Origin: JACCZX01 sp963801035
Lineage (GTDB): Bacteria; Pseudomonadota; Gammaproteobacteria; Burkholderiales; Burkholderiaceae_F
Direction of reading: 5' to 3'
Length of the DNA stretch: 64,000 nt
NCBI GenBank assembly: GCA_963801035.1
Contig: CAWDDF010000007.1
Span: forward strand, 822,957 to 886,956
Shown: positions 26,708 through 34,859 of the stretch, one piece after another
How the letters are laid out: every line of letters starts with the position of its first letter
Position numbering within the stretch: the stretch's first letter is position 1
Position numbers and translations under genes: made by a program
The notes under the pieces: generated by a model
Seen by the model: the letters and a program-made list of their open reading frames with translations, nothing else
What the model was told of the DNA's origin: nothing
Database searches by the model: none

Positions 26708-27268
26708 TCAAACGGTCATCACTTCCTTTTCCTTTTCCGCGCCGAGCCGATCGATCTCGGCCACGTAGCGGTCGGTCAGCTTCTGAATCGCTTCCTCCGC
26801 ACGACGGTCATCGTCTTCGGAAATTTCCTTGTTCTTCAGCATTTCCTTGACGTGATGGTTCGCATCACGGCGCAGATTTCGCACCGCCACCTTGGCGTTT
26901 TCGCCTTCGTGCTTGACCACCTTCACCAGTTCCTTGCGACGCTGCTCGGTCAGCAGCGGCATTGGTACGCGCACGATGTCACCACTGGTCGCAGGATTCA
27001 ACCCGAGATCGGATTCGCGGATCGCTTTTTCGACGACCGGAATCATTTTCTTTTCCCACGGCTGGATCGTGATCGTCCGTGCGTCACCGAGCCCGACCTG
27101 CGCCACCTGGTTCAGCGGCATCATCGAACCGTAGTAGTCGACCTGAATGTGATCGAGAAGCCCGACGTGCGCGCGGCCGGTACGCACCTTCGCATAATCG
27201 TGCTTCAACGCTTCGACCGACTTCTGCATCTTCTGCTCGGTCGATTTTTGTATATCCGCAATATTCAT
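26708..27268 (-). CDS. frr: Ribosome recycling factor
   Basis: With EF-G, splits the ribosome after termination. The 186 residues match the family: N-terminal helix MQKSVEALKHDYAKVRTGRA, the domain II segment DYYGSMMPLNQVAQV, and VRVPMPLLTEQRRKELVKVV followed by the long helices ending QKLTDRYVAEIDRL. AGGAGTGAGCCG lies just upstream of the ATG. It is downstream of pyrH across a spacer of 136 bp that holds repeat copy 2. Confidence 0.96.
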   Translation of the reverse strand: MNIADIQKSTEQKMQKSVEALKHDYAKVRTGRAHVGLLDHIQVDYYGSMMPLNQVAQVGLGDARTITIQPWEKKMIPVVEKAIRESDLGLNPATSGDIVRVPMPLLTEQRRKELVKVVKHEGENAKVAVRNLRRDANHHVKEMLKNKEISEDDDRRAEEAIQKLTDRYVAEIDRLGAEKEKEVMTV

Positions 27269-27290
27269 CGGCTCACTCCTAAGCCATCTC

Positions 27291-27390
27291 CAAAACTACT
27301 GCGCGGCCCGATTTTGCCGCTGCGGTGCTCGCCGTAGCTCTCGTACGCGTGCGCTCCTCGCGGCAATCTCCGGCCGCTCGCTACGTTTTT
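27291..27390 (+). repeat. Intergenic imperfect-palindrome repeat, copy 2
   Basis: About 100 bp in the pyrH-frr spacer, with the same ends as copy 1 (CAAAACTACTGCGCG ... CGCTCGCTACGTTTT). The core has drifted but keeps complementarity (ATTGCCGC against GCGGCAA). Internal differences from copy 1 look partly compensating, which suggests the folded form matters or that copies turn over as hairpins. Confidence 0.78.
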
Positions 27391-27404
27391 GAGACGGCTT
27401 ACGT

Positions 27405-28151
27405 CTAGACATGAACCAGCGTGCCTTCATCTTCGCCCAGCACGACGCGCTTCAGTGCACCCCGCTTGGCGATATTGAACACCTTAATCGGGAGGTTTTG
27501 GTCGCGACAAAGCGCAAACGCGGTGGCGTCCATGATCTCCAGCTTGCGATTGATCGCTTCATCAAAGGTGATGGTCGAATAGCGCGTTGCCTTCGAATCC
27601 TTTTTCGGATCCGCCGAGTAAACGCCGTCGACCTTCGTCGCCTTCAACACGATTTGAGCGCCGATTTCGGATCCGCGCAGCGCCGCTGCGGTGTCGGTCG
27701 TGAAAAACGGATTGCCGGTGCCGGCAGCGAAGATCACGATCTTGCCCTCTTCGAGGTAGCGCAACGCCTTCGGGCGAATATATGGTTCAACAACCGCCTC
27801 GATGTTCAGCGCAGATTGAACGCGCGCTTCGACACCCGCGCGGCGCAGCGCATCCTGCAGCGCCATCGCGTTCATCACCGTCGCCATCATGCCCATGTAA
27901 TCGGCGGTCGCGCGGTCCATTCCCTCGGCGCCCAGCGCCACGCCGCGGAAAATGTTGCCGCCGCCGATGACAACCGCAACCTCAACGCCGAGCCGCACGA
28001 CCTCGCCCAGATCCGCGACCATCCCTTCGACGGTGCCACGATTGATACCGAACGCGTCGTCGCCCATTAACGCTTCGCCCGACAATTTCAGCAACACGCG
28101 CCGGTAGGCCGGAGCGGTCTGAGCGTCGATCGTCGCGTCGTTGGCCGACAT
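27405..28151 (-). CDS. pyrH: UMP kinase
   Basis: Phosphorylates UMP to UDP with ATP; a hexameric amino-acid-kinase-family enzyme distinct from eukaryotic UMP kinases. 248 residues with KLSGEALMGDDAFGI, VAVVIGGGNIFRG, the TADYMGMMATVMNAMALQDA helix and IFAAGTGNPFFTTDTAA. The first 15 residues are a variable leader. It lies between tsf and frr in the conserved rpsB-tsf-pyrH-frr order. Confidence 0.96.
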   Translation of the reverse strand: MSANDATIDAQTAPAYRRVLLKLSGEALMGDDAFGINRGTVEGMVADLGEVVRLGVEVAVVIGGGNIFRGVALGAEGMDRATADYMGMMATVMNAMALQDALRRAGVEARVQSALNIEAVVEPYIRPKALRYLEEGKIVIFAAGTGNPFFTTDTAAALRGSEIGAQIVLKATKVDGVYSADPKKDSKATRYSTITFDEAINRKLEIMDATAFALCRDQNLPIKVFNIAKRGALKRVVLGEDEGTLVHV

Positions 28152-28178
28152 GCGTTTACTCAGGCATCAAATTGGCAC

Positions 28179-29069
28179 TCACGCACGCGCGGTCGCCATG
28201 GCGGCGACCTCGGCTGCGAAATCGGTTTGCTTTCGTTCGATCCCCTCGCCGACAACGTAAAGCACAAAGCTGTTGACGCTGGCACCCTTACTTTTTAAAA
28301 GCTGCTCGATCGTCTGCTTACCGTCTTCCGCTTTGACGAACACCTGACCGAGCAACGTCACTTCGCGCAAGTACTTCTGTACCGTGCCTTCCGCGATCTT
28401 GTCGAGCATCGCTTCGGGCTTGCCCGCCTCGCGCGCCTTCTCAACCGCAATGCGTCGCTCGGTATCGAGCAGATCAGAAGGTACGCCGGTCGCATCGAGT
28501 GACTTGGGTTTGCTCGCCGCGATGTGCATCGCGACATCTTTTGCAAGGTCAGCACTCCCGCCAATCAGATCCACGAGAACGCCAATCTTGCTCCCACCGT
28601 GGATATAGCTGGCCAGGCTGCCCTTCGCTTCGACTCTCGCAAAGCGGCGGATTGAAATGTTCTCGCCGATCTTGCCGATCAGCGCGGTACGCGTCGCTTC
28701 CACGGTGCTTGTACCGAGCGGCAATGAAGCCAATGCCTGCACGTCGGCGGGCTTCTTCGTTGCCACGAGCTTCGCAAGGTCTCGTGCGAACTGCACGAAG
28801 TCGGTGTTCTTTGCGACGAAGTCGGTTTCCGAGTTCACCTCGACGATCGCACCGACCTTGCCTGCGCTGTCGATGTCGATCGCGACCACGCCTTCGGCGG
28901 CAACGCGGGAAGCGGCCTTACTCGCCTTGTTGCCAAGCTTGACGCGCAGAATCTCCTCGGCCTTGCCCATGTCGCCATTTGCCTCGGCCAGCGCCTTTTT
29001 GCACTCCATCATCGGCGCGTCGGTCTTCTCACGAAGTTCCTTCACCATCGCCGCAGTAATTTCGGCCAT
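28179..29069 (-). CDS. tsf: Elongation factor Ts
   Basis: Guanine nucleotide exchange factor for EF-Tu. 296 residues. The N-terminal UBA-like domain has MVKELREKTDAPMMECKKAL. The core carries SETDFVAKNTDFVQFA, which contains the TDFV motif that contacts EF-Tu, and a C-terminal module (ILEQPF-like region here LLGQVFVKAEDGKQTI). The start at 29069 has an AGGAGTGG ribosome site; a further in-frame ATG at 29105 lies in the upstream terminator region and is rejected. Confidence 0.96.
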   Translation of the reverse strand: MAEITAAMVKELREKTDAPMMECKKALAEANGDMGKAEEILRVKLGNKASKAASRVAAEGVVAIDIDSAGKVGAIVEVNSETDFVAKNTDFVQFARDLAKLVATKKPADVQALASLPLGTSTVEATRTALIGKIGENISIRRFARVEAKGSLASYIHGGSKIGVLVDLIGGSADLAKDVAMHIAASKPKSLDATGVPSDLLDTERRIAVEKAREAGKPEAMLDKIAEGTVQKYLREVTLLGQVFVKAEDGKQTIEQLLKSKGASVNSFVLYVVGEGIERKQTDFAAEVAAMATARA

Positions 29070-29089
29070 TACCACTCCTAGTTTCTTTA

Positions 29090-29113
29090 CAAAAAAGGGG
29101 CTCACGCCCCTTC
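29090..29113 (-). terminator. Intercistronic terminator/attenuator between rpsB and tsf
   Basis: On the minus strand a hairpin AAGGGGC-GTGA-GCCCCTT is followed by a T run (TTTTTTG), 21 bp before tsf. It would stop part of the transcription from the rpsB promoter and so lower tsf relative to rpsB. The tsf ribosome site lies just beyond it. Confidence 0.82.
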
Positions 29114-29134
29114 CAAGCCTTGAGTTCGACGAAG

Positions 29135-29887
29135 CTACTGAGCTTCGTTCACTTCAACGAACTCTTCGTCGTTGTCACTGGCCGCCGCCTGCACCACACC
29201 TTGCAATGCGGCTGCCTTGCCTTCGAGCACCGCGTCGGCGATCCCGCGTGCATAAAGTCGCACGGCGCGGCTCGAATCGTCGTTGCCGGGAATCACATAG
29301 GCAATGTTGTCCGGCGAATGATTGGTGTCTACCACCGCGACGACCGGAATGCCGAGCTTGGCGGCCTCCAGAATCGCAATCTTGTGATAACCCACGTCGA
29401 TCACGAATAGCGCATCGGGCAGCGCGTTCATGTCCTTGATGCCGCCGATCGCCTTGTTGTGCTTCTCGATCTCGCGCTGAAAGTCGAGCGCCTCTTTCTT
29501 CGACATGCGCTCGGTGCCGTTGTCGGCGACGATTTGCTCCATCTCTTTCAGGCGCTTGATCGACACCTTGACAGTCTTGAAGTTGGTCAGCATGCCGCCG
29601 AGCCAGCGCTGATCGACGAACGGCATGCCGGCGCGCTGCGCTTCTTCCACGATAGTCTCGCGTGCCTGGCGCTTGGTGCCTACGAACAGGATCGTGCCGC
29701 GATTACTCGCCAGTTGGCGAACGAACTTGGTCGCTGCCTGAAACTGATCGAGCGTGCGCTCGAGGTTGATGATGTGAATCTTGTTGCGGTGGCCGAAAAT
29801 GAACGGTGCCATTTTCGGGTTCCAGAAGCGCGTCTGGTGTCCAAAGTGGACTCCGGCTTCCAGCATTTGACGCATCGTTACCGACAT
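29135..29887 (-). CDS. rpsB: 30S ribosomal protein uS2
   Basis: Small-subunit ribosomal protein. 250 residues, the standard length. Signature segments are MLEAGVHFGHQTRFWNPKMA, IINLERTLDQF, VDQRWLGGMLTNFKTVKVSI and PDALFVIDVGYHKIAILEA. The C-terminus ends in an acidic tail. It is first in the rpsB-tsf operon and is preceded by a structured leader with its own promoter. Confidence 0.97.
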   Translation of the reverse strand: MSVTMRQMLEAGVHFGHQTRFWNPKMAPFIFGHRNKIHIINLERTLDQFQAATKFVRQLASNRGTILFVGTKRQARETIVEEAQRAGMPFVDQRWLGGMLTNFKTVKVSIKRLKEMEQIVADNGTERMSKKEALDFQREIEKHNKAIGGIKDMNALPDALFVIDVGYHKIAILEAAKLGIPVVAVVDTNHSPDNIAYVIPGNDDSSRAVRLYARGIADAVLEGKAAALQGVVQAAASDNDEEFVEVNEAQ

Positions 29888-30026
29888 CTAGGTTCTCCAA
29901 GGTTAGATCCGGCACGGACATCGAGGCGGGCTGGACTTTTTTGCCTTAGCCCGCACCTTGGGAATGCCGTGCGTGATTTCTTGCTGCTTTTCGTCGCTCA
30001 GAGCCGCAAGTAGCCGGATATTATAG
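29888..30026 (-). promoter_or_regulatory. rpsB promoter and structured 5' leader
   Basis: A perfect -10 element TATAAT lies at 30020-30025 (minus strand); the -35 is weak. The transcript would have a leader of about 125 bases containing nested stems: GCACGG (29967-29972) with CCGTGC (29912-29917), and inside it GCGGGCT with AGCCCGC (29926-29932 and 29948-29954) closing a loop rich in A. S2 represses its own operon through such a leader in gammaproteobacteria, so autoregulation is plausible here but not shown. Confidence 0.6.
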
Positions 30027-30051
30027 CGAACTCAGACGAAAAGACTCACCA

Positions 30052-30894
30052 ATGGCCATCGTAATCAAGACCGTCGAAGAAATCGCCGGAATGCGCCTCG
30101 CCGGCCGGCTGGCCTCGGAGGTCCTCGACTTCGTCGCCCCGCACGTCAAGCCTGGCATCACGACCGGCCAGCTGGATCGGCTGTGCCACGACTACATGAC
30201 GAATGTGCAAAGCACGATACCGGCGCCGTTGAACTACGCGCCGCCAGGTTATCGCCCGTTTCCGAAGGCGATCTGCACGTCGGTCAACCATCAGGTATGC
30301 CACGGAATTCCAGGTGACAAGGCACTAAAGAACGGCGACGTGCTGAACATTGACGTGACGGTCATCAAGGATGGGTTTCACGGCGATACCAGCCGCATGT
30401 TCTTTGTCGGTGAGCCATCGATCGCCGCGCGACGTCTGAGCGACGTGACGTATGACTGCATGTGGCTTGGAATCGCGCAGGTGCGGCCGGGCGCGACAAT
30501 CGGCGATATCGGCCATGCGATCCAGGTGCATGCCGAAAAAAATGGTTTCAGTGTCGTGCGCGAATTCTGCGGTCACGGCATCGGCCGCAAGTTTCACGAA
30601 GAGCCTCAGATCCTGCATTACGGCAAACCCGGCACGCTGGAACCGCTGACCGCCGGCATGATCTTCACCGTGGAGCCGATGATCAACGCCGGCCGGCGCG
30701 AGATCAAGGAGCTGGCGGACGGTTGGACGATCGTGACCAAGGATCACTCGCTATCCGCCCAGTGGGAGCACACGGTGCTCGTGACGGAAACCGGCTACGA
30801 AGTGATGACGCTTTCGTCGGGTTCGCCCGCCGTGCCCGCGTTCATCCAACAAAGAAAAACCCAGGCGCGCGAGGACGAGCACGCGCCGGCGTAA
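30052..30894 (+). CDS. map: Type I methionine aminopeptidase
   Basis: Removes the initiator methionine from nascent proteins. 280 residues. The pita-bread fold metal ligands are seen in order: NIDVTVIKDGFHGDTSRMF (two Asp), EFCGHGIGRKFHEEPQI (His), FTVEPMINAG (Glu) and WEHTVLVTETG (Glu). It is divergent from rpsB, the usual betaproteobacterial arrangement, with its ATG 26 bp beyond the rpsB -10 element. It is followed by an inverted copy of the intergenic repeat and then glnD. Confidence 0.96.
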   Translation: MAIVIKTVEEIAGMRLAGRLASEVLDFVAPHVKPGITTGQLDRLCHDYMTNVQSTIPAPLNYAPPGYRPFPKAICTSVNHQVCHGIPGDKALKNGDVLNIDVTVIKDGFHGDTSRMFFVGEPSIAARRLSDVTYDCMWLGIAQVRPGATIGDIGHAIQVHAEKNGFSVVREFCGHGIGRKFHEEPQILHYGKPGTLEPLTAGMIFTVEPMINAGRREIKELADGWTIVTKDHSLSAQWEHTVLVTETGYEVMTLSSGSPAVPAFIQQRKTQAREDEHAPA

Positions 30895-30900
30895 TTGCTC

Positions 30901-31002
30901 GATGCAAGACGTAGCGAGCAGCCCTGAGCTTGCGTCGGTGGAGCGCACGACGTACGCGAGGTACGTCGAGCATCGAAGACGCAAGATCGCGGCGCCCAGT
31001 AG
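30901..31002 (-). repeat. Intergenic imperfect-palindrome repeat, copy 3 (inverted)
   Basis: About 102 bp filling the map-glnD gap. Read on the minus strand it begins CTACTGGGCGCCGCGATCTT and ends GCTGCTCGCTACGTCTTGCA, matching copies 1 and 2 at both ends. It reaches to within 6 bp of the glnD start, so it would be the leader of glnD in any read-through from map. Confidence 0.78.
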
Positions 31003-31008
31003 GTTTCC

Positions 31009-33622
31009 ATGAACGACATCGCGTTCAAGATGCGCGATCGCCTGCGGCAACAGCGCGCAAACCTGATCCAACGCTTTAACGCCGGCGGCTCCGCCGACGC
31101 CTTACTGCGCGGTTTGTCGCGCTCGGTCGACGCATTGTTGCGCGAAGTGGCCGAAGCGAGCGGCATTACATCGCGCGCGACGCTGATCGCGGTGGGTGGT
31201 TATGGTCGCGGCGAGCTTTTTCCACATTCCGACGTCGACGTGCTGATCCTGCTCAATCAACCGGCAACCGAAGACGACGCGCGCACCATCGAAAACCTGG
31301 TCAGCCTGCTGTGGGACCTCGGAGTTCCGCTCGGGCACAGCGTGCGAACGCTCGACGAGTGCATCGTGGAGGCGCAGCGAGACATCACAGTTCTGACGGC
31401 GATGCTCGAGTCGCGGCTGCTGACGGGGCCACGTTCGCGCTACGTTGCGTTTTCGCGCGCGATCGTCGCGGTTCTGGACCGGGAAGCGTACTTCCGCGCC
31501 AAGCTGCTCGAGCAGCAGCATCGACACATCAAATATGACGAAGCGCCCTACAGCCTGGAGCCCAACGTCAAGGAAAGTCCCGGTGGCCTGCGCGATCTGC
31601 AAGTCGTGGTGTGGGTCGCGCGTGCCAGCGGTTACGGTGGCAGCTGGGCCGAGCTCGCCCGGCGCGGGTTTATCACCGACGAAGAGGCACGCATCATTCG
31701 ACGCAGCGAGCGACGCATCAAGGAGATTCGCACGCGTCTGCACTTGATCACGGGCCGACGGGAAGACCGACTCGTGTTCGACGTGCAGGATGCAGTGGCG
31801 CAGATGAGCTCAGATTCACGCAACGGCCAACTGTCGTCCGAGCGAAGTGCTGATGCAGCAGTATTACCGCTCGGCCAAAGTCGTCACGCAGATGAATACG
31901 ATTTTGCTGCAGAACATCGAGCAACGTCTTTTCGGGCGTGAGCAAAGTGAAGCGCGCGTGCTTGATGCGACTTTTGTCGTACGCAACGAATTACTCGACC
32001 TCGCGCAGGAATCCGGCCTGGAGGCCGATCCGAACGGCATTTTGCGAGCGTTTCTGCTGATGGCGCAGCATCGCGAGCTCAAAGGAATGTCGGCGCGGTT
32101 GATGCGCGCGCTCTGGCACGCACGCGTCAAGGTCGACGCGCGCTACCGCCGCGACCCGGCCAACCGCGCGACGTTCATCGCACTGCTGCAGCAACCGAAG
32201 GGTGTATTGCACGAGCTGCGCCGGATGAATGACTTGTCGGTGCTTGGCCGCTACCTGCCGGTGTTCCGCCGCATCGTCGGACAAATGCAGCACGACCTGT
32301 TTCATGTCTACACCGTCGATCAACACATTCTGCAGGTGCTGCGCAATCTGCGTCGCTTCACGCTCTCCGAGCACGCTCATGAATATCCGCTGTGCAGCCA
32401 GTTGATGGCGGATTTCGACCGGCCCTGGGTGCTCTACATCGCCGCGATTTTTCACGACATCGCGAAAGGGCGCGGTGGCGATCACAGCGATCTGGGCAGC
32501 CGCGATGCGAGGCGATTCTGCCGCGATCACGGGCTCGACCGTACGGACACTGCGCTCGTCGAGTTTCTGGTTGCACAGCATCTACTGCTTTCGCAGGTGG
32601 CGCAAAAACAGGACCTCGCCGATCCGGCGGTAATCGAACGCTTTGCGGCTCGAGTCAAGGACGAGCGCGCGCTGGTCGCGCTGTATCTGTTGACAGTCGC
32701 CGACATCCGCGGCACCAGCCCGAAAGTGTGGAATGCGTGGAAGGGCAAGCTGCTCGAAGATTTATTTCGCTCGACGCGGCGACTTCTTGGTGGTGGAACG
32801 GTCGCACCAACCGCGGTTCTCGAAGGCCGCAAGCAGGAGGCGATCCGCATCCTGCGGCTCTACGGGTTATCGGACGAAGCGCGCGATGGACTCTGGCAAC
32901 AGCTCGACGTCGTTTACTTCCTTCGCCACAGCGCGCAGGACATTGGGTGGCACACCCGATCGCTTTTCAGCAGGGTCGACAGTGAGCGACCGATCGTGCG
33001 CGCTCGCCTGGCACGCATCGGTGAAGGCGCAGAGGTGCTGATCTACGTCAAGGACCAGAAAGGGTTGTTTGCGCGCGTCTGCGGCTATTTCGATAGCCGC
33101 AACCTGAGCATTCTCGACGCCCGCGTGCACACGACGCGCCATGGTTATGCGCTCGATACTTTCCTTGTCACTGATCACGGCCGCGCGCGCCACTACCGTG
33201 AGCTGCTAAGCCAGATCGAGCACGAGCTCGCAGAGTGGATATCGAAAGAGCACGAGCTACCGGCACCCGGGCCCGCCGAGAAGTACCGTCAATCGCGACA
33301 ATCTCGCCAGTTCCCAGTGTCGCCGACCGTGCAGTTGCAGCCCGACGAGCGCGGATCTCGCCATCTGTTGTCGGTGGTCGCCACTGACCGGTTGGGATTG
33401 TTGTATTCGATTGCCCGAGTGCTTGCGAGGCACGACCTCGAGGTACACACCGCCAAGGTGTTGACGCTCGGCGAACGCGCGGAAGACGTGTTTCTAATCT
33501 CAGGCGCAGCGCTGGCCTCGGCCAAGGGACAGCTTGCGATTGAAAGCGACCTTCTCGACGCGCTAGCGGCGCCGCATCAGTCGTCAGCTTCAGCCATTTC
33601 CGGAAACAGAATTTCGGTGTAG
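31009..33622 (+). CDS. glnD: [Protein-PII] uridylyltransferase/uridylyl-removing enzyme, split by a frameshift
   Basis: Glutamine sensor that adds UMP to PII and removes it. Order: nucleotidyltransferase domain with VGGYGRGELFPHSDVDVLIL, a helical PII-uridylyltransferase domain, an HD domain (YIAAIFHDIAKGRGGDHSDL) for removal, and two C-terminal ACT domains (VLIYVKDQKGLFARVCGYF and LSVVATDRLGLLYSIARVL). The frame closes after DAVAQMSSDSRNG and resumes one frame over at SEVLMQQYYRSAKVV. One extra base near 31819 joins the parts into 870 residues, the normal length. The last 46 bp overlap the end of def on the other strand. Confidence 0.93.
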
Positions 33623-34119
33623 CCGAAGCGCGAGAAGTCGCGCATGCGCATCGGGTACAGAATACCGTCGAGGTGATCGCATTCGTGCTGCACGACGCGC
33701 GCATGGAAGCCGTCGACGATGCGATCGATCGGCCGTCCCTGCAGATCAACGCCGGTGTAACGGATTCTGGAGTGGCGCGGAACGACGCCGCGCAAACCTG
33801 GCACCGACAGGCACCCTTCCCAGCCTTCTTCTACTTCGTTGCCTAGCGGCTCGATAACCGGATTGATCAGAATCGTTTGCGGAACCGGGTCCGCATCAGG
33901 GTAGCGAGGGTTGCGCGCTTCCGGATCGCTGTAGCCGAAGATCACGACACGCAGCGGAACACCGATCTGCGGTGCCGCGAGCCCTGCACCGCTGGCTGCG
34001 TGCATCGTTTCGAACATGTCGTTGACCAGCGTCTTGAGCTCGGGCGCCGCAAGGTCACGCACCGGCTGCGACACTTCAAGCAGGCGCGGATCCCCCATGC
34101 GCAGAATCTCGTGAATCAC
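33577..34119 (-). CDS. def: Peptide deformylase
   Basis: Removes the formyl group from nascent proteins; a metalloenzyme. 180 residues with all three motifs: GAGLAAPQIGVPLR, EGCLSVPGLRG (metal Cys) and VVQHECDHLDGIL (two metal His and catalytic Glu). The start is GTG at 34119, overlapping the stop of the phosphorylase gene (GTGA). The C-terminal codons overlap glnD tail to tail. A deformylase not next to fmt often is a second copy; whether this is the main one cannot be told from this window. Confidence 0.94.
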   Translation of the reverse strand: MIHEILRMGDPRLLEVSQPVRDLAAPELKTLVNDMFETMHAASGAGLAAPQIGVPLRVVIFGYSDPEARNPRYPDADPVPQTILINPVIEPLGNEVEEGWEGCLSVPGLRGVVPRHSRIRYTGVDLQGRPIDRIVDGFHARVVQHECDHLDGILYPMRMRDFSRFGYTEILFPEMAEADD

Positions 34120-34859
34120 GGCGTCCCCTCGAAAAACGACGTCAAAATGCGAACGGCCCGGACGATGCTTTGATTCATGACTTCGCCGAGTTGTTCCAGC
34201 TTGATCGCCTGCGCGCTGTCTCCGCGGCCGGCTGCATGATTGATGACCACGGCGATCGATGCATATTCCAGACCCACCTCGCGCGCCAGCACCGCCTCGG
34301 GCATGCCCGTCATACCCACGACGTCACCGCCTTCGCGTGCGATGCGCTCGATCTCGGCCGCGGTTTCAAGCCGCGGTCCCTGTGTGCATGCGTACACCGC
34401 ACCGTCGAATAACTTTTCATTGCATGCTGCCGCCGCGGCTATCAAACGCCTCCGGAGCGCGCGCGAATACGGCTGCGTAAAGTCGACGTGCGTCACCGGC
34501 ATTTCGGAGCCTTCGAAGAACGTGCTCTTTCGGCTGTGCGTGTAATCGATGATTTGATCAGGCAGAACCAAAGTGCCCGGTATCAGGTCGGCGCGGATGC
34601 CGCCGACCGTGGCGACTGCGATCACGCCTTCGACTTTCAATTCCTTCAGTGCCCAGATGTTGGCGCGATAGTTGATCTCGTGCGGCGATAGCGTGTGGCC
34701 GTATCCGTGACGCGCCAGGAACACGGCTTCGGCGCCTGCGAACTCACCGAACGTCAGCGCCCCCGAGGGCTCGCCATAGGGCGTGCGCATGACCTGCCGG
34801 CGTGGATTCTGTAGCGCGGTGAGCTTGGCCAGGCCGCTGCCGCCGATGATTGCGTACAA
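34116..34859 (-). CDS. S-methyl-5'-thioinosine/thioadenosine phosphorylase family protein
   Basis: Trimeric nucleoside phosphorylase of the MTAP/PNP family, 247 residues. Features: YAIIGGSGLAKL (phosphate loop), FLARHGYGHTLSPHEINYRA, IAVATVGGIRADLIPGTLVL, and QGPRLETAAEIERI with VGMTGMPEAVLARE. In the purine-binding position it has INHAAG rather than an Asp-containing segment, which suggests a 6-oxopurine (methylthioinosine) preference; this is an inference. The chosen start is TTG at 34857-34859 with GGGAGG six bases upstream. The same frame is open all the way through ligA, so a fusion protein is possible (see the next entry). Confidence 0.85.
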   Translation of the reverse strand: MYAIIGGSGLAKLTALQNPRRQVMRTPYGEPSGALTFGEFAGAEAVFLARHGYGHTLSPHEINYRANIWALKELKVEGVIAVATVGGIRADLIPGTLVLPDQIIDYTHSRKSTFFEGSEMPVTHVDFTQPYSRALRRRLIAAAAACNEKLFDGAVYACTQGPRLETAAEIERIAREGGDVVGMTGMPEAVLAREVGLEYASIAVVINHAAGRGDSAQAIKLEQLGEVMNQSIVRAVRILTSFFEGTP

